From Ephydatia muelleri (taxonomy: Eukaryota; Porifera; Demospongiae; Spongillida; Spongillidae), in assembly GCA_013339895.1 (NCBI GenBank), contig JABACO010000136.1, positions 1 to 64,000 on the forward strand: DNA of 64,000 nt, read 5' to 3'. Position 1 is the first letter of the stretch. The number at the start of each line of letters is the position of its first letter. The notes below the pieces were generated by a model. The model did not search any database and was not told the DNA's origin. It was given only the letters and a program-made list of their open reading frames with translations. The translations under genes were made by a program, and so were the position numbers. Below are positions 54,827-64,000 of this stretch, one piece after another.

Positions 54827-56143
54827 ATAAATATGTGTGCATACATGTATGTGTATGTACATGTATGTATGTGTTTATGTACATGTATATATGTTATGTT
54901 CTTGATCTTCATGTCTTCCCAGCCTTGTAGAGACTCACTGATGGAAGAACCATGTTGGTGATTCAGCGTCAGCTCTCTTGAACTATCCGGCATGCTCCCG
55001 CCTGAAAGAGTGCTGCAAGATGTAAAATAGGTCACAGTCAAGTTGAACTTTGATTTAGGACTATTGGAGCTAATGATACATTAGTGTGTGCTTAATTGTA
55101 GTCATTTCAGTACTTCACCACAGGCCTATTTCTTGTCTGGCCACTTAATTATATGTAAGCTTTTGTTTTAAGGAAAGAATTGCTTCCGAAGGTGAGAGTT
55201 AGGACTGATATTTGTTTTATGGGACACAAATATAAGGCATAATCTCCCTGTCTGAAGTAATATCTGTGGATGCTACCACAGCCTCACCCGTCCACTAAAG
55301 GGTACTGTCAAAAAAACTAGAGGACCCAGTTCTCATTGTTGTTGAAAGCATTATCACCTGCTGGCTGCTCTCTGTGTCAGCACCTCATGCTGCATCCTGG
55401 CTACTGGTCACACCTCCTAGTCTTGACCTGAACTTTGAACCCAATGAACTGTAATTCTCCATCCAATGGTTAGGGATGGACACGGCTAGAGGCTCCTCAT
55501 GTTCTTTGTGCCCTGGCGCTACTACCTGTAAACAGGGCGGTGATGTTGTCCAGTGCCCAGCCATTGAATCACATATATGTAACAATGAGTAATCAAGCAC
55601 ATACATGTAATACATGTACGTTGTGGGTGCAAGGGTCAAGCATTTTAATAAAAGATGATGGTGCAGGGACTGATACAGAAAACAAAAGATAGAGGCAGCA
55701 AAAACTAACAAAAGATAGAGGCAGCAAAAACTGTTTGTCATTTGCAATCACCCCCATGATGGGTGGGGCCTTAGGATGAACTGTATCAAGTTTTTGAGGG
55801 GTGACTCTTTCATTGTAAGGGCATCCTGTTCAGCTGATCCTGACAAGAGAGTACATCCAATTTCAGTGATGGATCCAGGATTTCCAGTTTGTGGAGGGGG
55901 GGAAACAAATGACCCATGCCAACATCCTGCTCCAGCTGGGGTAAGGGGGAGTGGCTGTAAGCTCCTCCATAGGGCCTAGGGAAGAGCACATTACATTGTA
56001 CTTCGACATCAACCCATATTTCAACAAGTCAAAGAGTGTATGGAAGCGCTTGTGCCTACAGTACATGTACACAGATAACATTACATAGAGGTGTAGCTCC
56101 TCCCATGGATGTGAGATAAGATAACCACAGGCATTACCACTTA

Positions 56144-56160
56144 CACACACACCACACACA

Positions 56161-56191
<31 letters not shown>

Positions 56192-56197
56192 CACCAC

Positions 56198-56229
<32 letters not shown>

Positions 56230-56230
56230 C
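56144..56230. repeat. Interrupted (CA)n microsatellite
   Basis: CA repeats with ACCACA interruptions, in the same place as (TG)n 7381-7458 of the left arm. Confidence 0.95.
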
Positions 56231-58329
56231 CTCCTTCACAAGAAATCCAATCTTCATGTAAAGGTATCTGCCACACTATCTGCCAATCAAGTGAAGGTAA
56301 GTATACACAGCTCACAAGATGGGTATTCATTTTAGCCAGGACAATGGTTGTGTACACCTTGGACTGCCCTTGTGGGTTTTGTGGTAGTGGTCAGGCCCCA
56401 AGGCCAACATAAACAACAAAGTACTGAGTATACCATATCAACGCTAATAGTACATGGCTACACTACACCCTTCTCCTACAACTCTCCTCTCTGCTAGTGG
56501 AGCATACTGCCCCAAACATTCATGACTCCAACAAGTCAGTACAGGGAGGATAAATGGTATGTGTAATTTTGCCAGAGATGTCCCTGCTGGTGTACATGTA
56601 CATGACTACAGGAGGACAGGAGAGAGGGAGTGAGGGAGGGAGGGAGGGGGGGAGGGGGAGGGGGAGGGAGAGGGGGAGGGGGAGGAGGAGGGGGGAGGGA
56701 GTGAGAAAGTGAGAAAGTGAGGGAGGGAGGGAGTAGGTGAGACAGGAGAGAAAGAAAGGAAGGAGGAGAGAGGGATAAGAGCAAAGAAAGATGGAACACA
56801 AACTAAGTGATTGAAGTGTACACAATGTACCTGGGCAGGCTGGCTGCAGCACTGATGATGCCCAACACCATGTTCCAACTGGAGTGCAGTGCCTGCGGGC
56901 GTGACTGGAGGACCTGTCCAACAGATAACGTACTGAGCACAGATCATATACATGTACCATGCACACTGTTATTTGCGCATGTTGCACACAGTAGCAGAGA
57001 AGACATACATGTACATGTAGAAAGTGAAGGGGAGGAGGCCAGTGGTGTTGTAGCTGATCACAGTAAGGGGCAGGACACCCGCCAGAGCACCATTGCAATA
57101 CTAACTGAAGTTGATGAGGATGCCATTACTGTGAGTTGGCAAGTCCCAAGACACAATGATGTAGGTGGAGCCCACATTCTGCACCGACACAGCATCAAAT
57201 CCATCCGGTGCTGGGGGAAGGAGGGGAAAGAGGATGACATCACATGCATGCACACAATGACATCACACATACATGTAAATGTATACACAGTCAGTGACAC
57301 ACACATACACACGCACACACACACAATCACGCACACCGAGGTACCATTCAGGAGGGGATAAGACACATGCTGTAAGGGGTTGCAATGCCATATCTGCTCG
57401 TGTGCTGGGAAATCCCTCAAAGTAGACTTTCATGGTCAGCAGTGGGACAATCATGTCAGTGATGGCCGCCGCGTGCACCGTATCCACGGTGACGTAGAAG
57501 GTATTGGAGGCCTGCTCAAACAGTACCACGTGCCCCTGGCCATCACAGAGGTTACTGCCCACAGGAGGGGACTGCACCACACTCGCACCGACGTACAAGC
57601 TCAACATGACCGATGAGTTCTGAAGCTCACAGTGTGCCACTGACCATCAATGAAGGTTCTGGTACTGTTGGATCCAACAACAGCTGGTCCAGAGCCCACA
57701 TCAAATATTAACCATGGCAACCCGCCATGCATCTTCACCCCCAGGAAGTCAGTTATTACACTGTTGATCTGGTAGAAGAGAATGCCGCTGGGGTTGTAGG
57801 CATGGAACTGGACTGTGGCCTGGTTAATAAAACCACAAAGGAACATGTGCCCGCTGAATGTAGCCAGGCCCCTACTGTCGAAGGAGGTGCCCACATCTCT
57901 GACTGGGACTTAAGGCTGGGGACTCGATGGTGCAAGGTTAGGCAGTGATGACATAGTCGGGTTGGAGGGGAGCATTCCATTGGAGGGACATGGAAGAGAA
58001 TGTGGTATTGAGGATGAGGGGGGAGCTTGGCCCACAGGTGCTAAGGGTGTGAGAAAGATACAAAGTGGTTGTCAATGACCACTCGGGGCTTTGTTGAATA
58101 TAATTAAACACAAAACACATAACCCACACACACATCATGTGCACATGGCACACATGCATGCAAATGCTGCTTGTGTCTGCTAAGTGTACAAACTGAATGA
58201 TGACTGCCATTTTCTTTACACAAGGCAAGAAGAGAAGGCCATAAAACATGTACCTACAACACCAAATCATACACACGTACATGTACCTGCAACACAAACA
58301 ACATCCACACACATACATGTAAACACACA

Positions 58330-58540
<211 letters not shown>

Positions 58541-58940
58541 ATGGTCCACATACACAACGTATACATACCACTATCCAGTGTTGTGACATTGGCAACACCA
58601 CCAGTCTGACATCCAGCTGTGGTGCATGCTGCTTCCACAAAGCTGTACTGCGTTGACGGCTGCAGGTTATGTACCATGGAACACTGGAGGTAGTGAGAAA
58701 GACATTCCCCAGTACGGAAACAGCTTACACATTGCAGGCTGTGATGATCCCATTGGGAACTGAGGGGTTCAACTACATCACATTGACAGAGGAAGAGGAG
58801 AGTGCCAGAAGCTGAGGGCTTGGAACCCCCAATGGTGCTGTGAAAGGGACCAAGATGTGACAACCATACACAAATACACACACACACACGACAGTGTGCA
58901 TATACATGTACATGTATGTGAGTATGCATGAATACATATG

Positions 58941-58942
<2 letters not shown>

Positions 58943-59011
<69 letters not shown>
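58943..59011. repeat. (CA)n microsatellite
   Basis: Pure CA repeat. The left arm has no long repeat at the matching position near 4750-4800 but has one at 4869. Confidence 0.97.
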
Positions 59012-59015
<4 letters not shown>

Positions 59016-59454
59016 CTCACATTGATTTTCATTGCAATACAGGGGGTGTGGCACCTACATGTACTTACACAGCATGCGGCGTGAGCGGGACAAATACAAG
59101 TGGTGGTCACAATAAATGGGTGGGTTATATATAATAATCGGAGATCAAACACTTCCAAAGGGTGGGGTTTCTCCAAGAAAGGTGCCCCCCCCCCCCCCAT
59201 CCCACACATCATACTGGATCAGCAGTATTGGACAGTGCAGTCACAGCATTCAGAGCAGTAACATTGGGAGCAGCCTGGGATGTGGGCATGGCTTGTAATA
59301 TCTTGAGTTGCTTTGGCCACACCCACCGGATGTGCAGGCCTGTACCAGTGTAAACAGTTGTAGTTCATATACAGTGTATGGTATTGGACAGGGCAGGGAT
59401 TTACCGCTCCCACCCCCTATCCACCCCCTGGTTTGCCCCTAATTTGAATAACCC

Positions 59455-59790
59455 AGGGAGAAGGCCAACAGTATACCATATCCACACTCAACAAGGCCAA
59501 CAGAATAGGGAGAAGGCCAACAGAATAGGCCAATAGTATATAGGGAGAAGGCCAACAGTATAAAGACAAGGCGAACAATATAGGGAGAAGATCAGTAGTA
59601 CAGGGAGAAGGCCACCAGTCTAACAATAAAGGAAGATGACCAACAGTATAAGGAGACGGGCAATTAACGGTTCGAGAGTAAAGCTAGCTTTAAAGGGAGA
59701 AGGCTACCACTGGTTATAGTACAGGTAGATGTGCACAATTATAGAGAGATGGCCAACTGTACTAGTATAGAGAGAAGGCCATATCTACTC
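59455..59790 (-). repeat. 20-bp minisatellite, right-arm copy
   Basis: AGGGAGAAGGCCAACAGTAT units and variants; the reverse complement of the array at 3861-4196. Confidence 0.85.
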
Positions 59791-60329
59791 CTTCCAAGAT
59801 ATGCACATACCTGTAGGGCCGAACACTACCCACTGCCCTACGCTACTAAATTCACATAGTATACACCTGCGTCTCAGAAGATGAAAGCATGAAGGGCATA
59901 CGTAGTTCGATCCCTGCATGCATCATTGTACCTAATTGATGCGCTCCACATCTCCAGTGCAAGTGACGCATTAATGCATCGGTTCAATTATAATTGTAAT
60001 TCAAATTGTATTGATAGTTACGTACGTTACAGACATTGAAGTTAACCCCCTAGCTAGCCCGACATAATTTTAATAATTATAGCTTTATTCTTAGATGACG
60101 CAAGGTATTACGTAATGACACTTCGTTTATGAATAAATTATGCGCGTAGAAATTAAATTTTTGTCTTGATTGTAGTTTACGAATGGTTAATGGTATAATC
60201 TTATAAAACACAGAATCACAATCAGTCTGATTTGTCGTAAATTATAAACGTGTTTGAAATTCAATTTGAAAACAAAAAGCAAGATGACCGCCTATGTATG
60301 GGCCATTTCTCCATATGAGGTCTTTCTGG

Positions 60330-60870
60330 TGACAGAAGGCTCCTTACTCCTTGAACTTCACAGACACGTCGCTTAAGAGTTTTGCTGCAAACCTCCTCAC
60401 TTTTCGATGAATGGGCCTTTGTCACACACACCAGAGTCAGTGGCTTCAAAAGATGGGAATAAGTGTAAGTATAAACTTGAAAAATTGTTTGTCACTTACA
60501 GTACCTCCTGTCTTGATTTGCATAATATTATCCTTTGTGTTTTCAGATAGGATTCTTCGAATCACCTTAGAAGCGCACTGTTCTTCAATAACTCCCAACC
60601 TGTGGCACTCGTGTGAGTCATAGTCACCCGCCCGTACATCCCTATTGCATGTATCACAGGACACCATCACATCACAAAGAAGGCGTTGTGTTAGGTCAGG
60701 AGCAGGCTGCACAGAACCTGGCACCAAGTTCACTGCATCCTCACAGCATGGACACTGAGTACTTGCCGATGTTGCTATGGAGTCAGCAATGCACTTTGCA
60801 CATACTACTGCATTGCAGTGCAACTTAAGTGGCTGTCACAACATTCCTTTACATATTGGGCAAGTTAGTA
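60330..60870 (-). pseudogene. RING-type transposon protein, RING region, cut by the right arm
   Basis: On the minus strand: LLTCPICKGML, in-frame TGA, QPLKLHCNAVVCAKCIADSI, TSASTQCPCCEDAVNLVPGS, CDTCNRDVRAGDYDSHECHR, then VCSKTLKRRVCEVQGVRSLL-SPERP, where homology to the copy at 51130-51170 stops and arm sequence begins (about 60318). The C-x2-C ... C-x4-C-x2-C ... C-x2-C spacing fits a RING finger, followed by a second C-x2-C ... H-x-C zinc motif. RAG1 has a comparable RING plus zinc-finger order; I make no claim of homology. Broken by a stop inside the RING and by truncation. Confidence 0.6.
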
Positions 60871-61206
60871 AGTCCATGACGGAAAGTACCTGTGTCGAGG
60901 CTAGCTGTGGTTCCTTTCTATGACACACAACCTTTGGAGGTGCAATGGTGTTAACATGGTGAAGCAAGGCATTAGGTGTGATGCCTGGTTGTCGCCCTGG
61001 TTTCTGTTTATGTATGTCCTTTAATTGGATCCATGAGTGTATGGGTTTCTGTATATGTGTTTATGTATGTGTGATTAAACTTATGAGGTCATGTGAATAT
61101 GTTTTAGTACCTTGCATGTACTGTACTGGCACAGTGCAGAGACCAGTCGTATGGCTTTACCATACACTTGTATTCTGCCGCTTCTTTTGCCTTGGACATA
61201 GCAAGC
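60871..61206. other. Intron-like spacer within the RING-type remnant
   Basis: No coding content recognised between the N-terminal and RING pieces. Probably an intron of the transposon gene with TG-rich stretches. Confidence 0.4.
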
Positions 61207-61389
61207 CTACATGATTGCAGAAATTGGCGGGATAGTCAGCAGTGTCGTTGTGGTGTCAATTTGAAAGCATGTTTTAAGCTCCACAGAGAAACCAGCACAG
61301 TTATAGGTTGTATCTAAATTGCCTCGAGACGTTTTCTTCAACAACCGGTGTCCGCATACCCTGCAGTATCTCTGCACTTGACATTCCAT
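61207..61389 (-). pseudogene. RING-type transposon protein, N-terminal zinc motif
   Basis: ATG at 61389 reads MECQVQRYCRVCGHRLLKK then NLDTTYNCAGFSVELKTCFQ. The C-R-V-C-G-xR/xH start followed by a Cys in YNC is the usual N-terminus of this family as I recall it. It is on the same strand as, and upstream of, the RING piece, so it is the first exon of the same remnant. Start context is good, but downstream parts are broken. Confidence 0.5.
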
Positions 61390-61917
61390 CGCTTTGTATC
61401 GAAGGCACGGAGCGCACGTGATACCGCTTTATTCATGACTAGCTAGTCCGGGATAGAGGGGTTTGTTCTCGCTTCAGAAAATAAGTCTGCACATAAGCTT
61501 GATATCTTTACAATGGGCAAGGCTCTATCTTTTCAAAAAGGTGCATCTCGCACCTGATTCTCAGGCATTTTTTCAAGAAAAATTGGTTGCCGTTCGAGTA
61601 CTTCAGGAGTGGCAAAATAAAAACGAAGAAACCGTGAGATGCGCGACTTTCGTGGACGAAAAAAGAACATCCCTCAATAGTGCGCATTGACGTTTTTTAG
61701 TGCCGAACTGAATATAGAACAGCTAAAAAATATATTGGTATTTTATGGTAAACGCATCTTCACAAAATAGGGATTAGAACATTAACCACATTTTAATGAG
61801 CTCCTATGGGACCCAGATAAGAATTGTACCGTAATATACATACGTATTCTAATTAACAACCTAATGTCCATCTCGAAACAGCCGTGCGCTACTACGACAG
61901 AGGAAAAAACTAATGAA
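61390..61917. other. No gene recognised
   Basis: Upstream of the RING-type start. One 75-codon ORF (61463-61690) without family resemblance. Confidence 0.4.
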
Positions 61918-62213
61918 ACAAGTAAATAAAAACATTCTCTAACGAGAAAGTTGTTGGTATATAGGATTGACCAATGGTGGTGTAAAAAGCACGGAAACAA
62001 GAGTGACAGAAATTTGACTGGAAAATTGAAATAGGCCTATATTTAGCACACTAACGTTGTAACAGTACATGCCTGAGTAATGGGCTAAATATAGGCCTAT
62101 TTCAATTTTCCAGTCAAATTTCTGTCACTCTTGTTTCCGTGCTTTTTACACCACCATTGGTCAATCCTATATACCAACAACTTTCTCGTTAGAGAATGTT
62201 TTTATTTACTTGT
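61918..62213. mobile_element. 296-bp hairpin, copy 3 (solo)
   Basis: Identical by eye to copy 1 over the whole 296 bases, with perfect 130-base arms. Not preceded by the rest of the composite element; only the 20-base left flank CAGAGGAAAAAACTAATGAA is shared. Confidence 0.95.
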
Positions 62214-63259
62214 GGTAACTACAGTGCCAATAGAAAGAGAGAAAGTTGGAGTTAACAAAAAAGTATTTGTTCACGATTATTCAAAATAATCTGTATTGTT
62301 TTAATAATTATTGTTTGAATGCCTAAAAATTTGACGGCCGTTCCTCCGTCAGCAGCAAGTGTGTAAAGTCAGTGAATGCCCTGCCATCGTTATGTACATA
62401 ATGATATGGTCTCTAGTGAAAGCTTCTATTACAGTGACTATAGCTACACACGGTGAAAATTGCATTGCGAGAAATTTCGGACGCTCATTAGCAATTCCTG
62501 GCCAATTTTGCAAACGTCCGTCACATTTCCCGCGCACGCGTCCATAGAAATGTATGGGGTAAAGTTCATTTTTGAATACCATAAATCAGGGAAAGTTGCT
62601 ATTTAAGTTTGAAAGAAGCCCCATGATGGATAACATGATAAGCTATCACTCTGCCAGGTTGATGGAATTTTCAGCCACTGCTGCGAGGTTCCTCATAAGG
62701 ATTAGTACTCCTCCATAGAGGTGTGGAAAATTGCTTTTTATAATGATTTTTTATCACTATTCTTTTTTGTTACTCTGAATGTAAGATAGAAAGTATTGTT
62801 TGACTCATTTCAGATGATGCTAATATGATCAAGGTAACTTTCTACCAGGTTCTCATGCCCATAGGCTTCTTCCCCTGGGTTCCTGGGGCACTTTTGGTCA
62901 TTAGGGTACCTAGTTCAGTTGAATATATTTAAAAATTAACAAACGCCCGTGACAGTAAATTGGGGCGTTCAGTTCTGGCCGCGTTGGAAGTAAGGAACTT
63001 AACTGCACGCAAACTTGGTATGTTCTTAGTTTGGGACTACTATATAGGAGCGCATGTTTTTGGTTCGATACTAAGCCGTTTGAAGTTTATGGTCTGTCAA
63101 ACGCGGAGTAGTCCTAGGTCTATTCGATAAACACGATACGTATTAAACTACGTGTGTTTGCTTTCTGAAAAACTACGGCATCACTGAAGGCTAAGTGCAT
63201 AAGTTAAGTAAGGCCACTATAGGCCTATAGCTTTTAATATTCGACCACGTGGTGGCGCT
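62214..63259. other. No gene recognised
   Basis: AT-rich, non-repetitive. CGTCCATAGAAATGTATGG near 62548 resembles phrases near 10430 and 24370. Confidence 0.45.
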
Positions 63260-63574
63260 ATGAGTATGACACCTGGAAAATTAACGTTCCTTTTCTGTTG
63301 CTACTTTTCCATATGCGTGTGTGCATATCCACATTTGTCAATGTGGTCGTTCTATATAGAATTCGAAGCGGACAATCACAAAATGGTATATACGATACGC
63401 GCGACAGGGACAAGCCATATAAGGACAGTGCCCAATTATAATCACGTGGCGACGACTTATGGCTACGTAACTTATTTTACACAAATTATTCCCTTCAACC
63501 TTGGATGTGTTCTTTTTGGCTCCCTCTGCAGTGGCGGATCTAGGAGCGCGCGATCTCCTCGTCCAGATTACTAG
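63260..63574 (+). other. Unsupported 104-codon ORF with signal-peptide-like start
   Basis: The ORF starts MSMTPGKLTFLFCCYFSICV, a hydrophobic stretch that could act as a signal peptide. The last part, however, runs through a hAT-like end motif (CAGTGGCGGATCTAGGAGCG at 63530). No family is recognised and it is more likely chance than gene. Confidence 0.15.
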
Positions 63575-64000
63575 GAGCTGACAGCGACCTTCCAGACCCC
63601 CTAGCTACTGAAATTATCTATGGCAACATCTCCCCAATCCGCTACTGCTTGAAGCCAACTACCCTGTATTATAAGGGCTGTCTGTTATAGCATAAACTCT
63701 GACGCATTGTCCAGTTTTTGATTCAAGACTGGCATTTAGAACCACTACCCCGTGGGGACATATTTCCAATGCCAACTCGAACAAATAATGGAGTAGTCTG
63801 ATATATGCAAGATAGTCCATGGGATTATGTACATGTAAGTGTTGACCTGTTCTCCCAGTCTTGCAATTAGGCCTTCTAACGACTGTTAGGAAAACTATGG
63901 GAAAACAACCTTTCTCGACTTTAGTCGGAGTAGGCCAATATGATCTTTGTGTAATGAAATCCAAATAGAGCGCACCATCAAGAGAAGAACCGTTCTCACG
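63575..64000. other. No gene recognised at window end
   Basis: One minus-strand ORF of 101 codons (63659-63964) shows no family features. Confidence 0.4.

Noticed and set aside
60446-60870. Assignment of the RING remnant as a RAG1 homologue
   Set aside because: RING plus zinc motif alone is weak evidence; the downstream GGDKGG/GDYEFLC motifs of the related copy do not resemble the RAG1 core as I know it.

Overview
This window looks like animal nuclear DNA, most likely a demosponge or another early-branching marine invertebrate. The reasons are GT-AG introns of a few dozen to a few hundred bases, very long (TG)n/(CA)n and poly-G/C tracts, fibronectin-III and laminin-G exons, EF-hand genes, and transposon proteins of types I associate with sponge and cnidarian genomes (ADPEKKK-repeat proteins, RING-plus-IGGDKGG proteins, a Plavaka-type transposase with introns). 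The taxon is inferred, not proven. Nothing bacterial, and no CRISPR, tRNA or rRNA gene, was recognised. Almost every long simple ORF is a shadow of a microsatellite or minisatellite.

The main architectural feature is a large inverted duplication. About 7.2 kb on the left (3290-10513) is repeated in reverse on the right (52758-60318), roughly 42 kb away. A shorter third copy in the right-arm orientation lies at 27131-29551. All three carry pieces of one multi-exon FN3/laminin-G (usherin-like) gene. In both long arms this gene has the same in-frame stops and the same frameshift, so it was already broken when it was duplicated. A 3'-terminal exon of a similar FN3 membrane protein, still open, stands alone at 39078-39872.

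Left third (0-18 kb): remains of a RING-type transposon protein; copy 1 of a 0.5 kb duplication; the left arm; an 18-bp minisatellite of about 63 units leading into copy 2 of that duplication; the C-terminal half of a Plavaka-type transposase; an apparently intact two-exon EF-hand gene (16283-16865); Harbinger remains; and a perfect 70-bp palindrome.

Middle (18-30 kb): a transposase-like ORF followed by two C2H2 zinc fingers; a locus bounded by inverted repeats that holds an RS-domain/Gln-Phe-Pro gene broken by a 26-bp minisatellite; a Mutator-like element with long terminal inverted repeats; and the third usherin-like copy.

Centre (29.5-44 kb): two copies (A and B) of a composite element. 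Each starts with an 8-bp-arm palindrome, carries an ADPEKKK-repeat gene and ends in a 296-bp hairpin. Copy A is split by a 4.5 kb Plavaka-type transposon whose ends (CACAGCCAA...TTGGCTGTG, flanked by TA) can be placed to the base because copy B is close to an unfilled site. A third solo hairpin lies at 61918-62213. Retroelement and hAT remains follow.

Right third (44-64 kb): minisatellites, retroelement remains, a RING-type transposon pseudogene, a second EF-hand gene broken by a 25-bp deletion, the right arm, and a further RING-type N-terminus cut off exactly where the arm begins. Only the EF-hand gene at 16283 and the terminal FN3 exon at 39078 look like possible functional host coding sequence.
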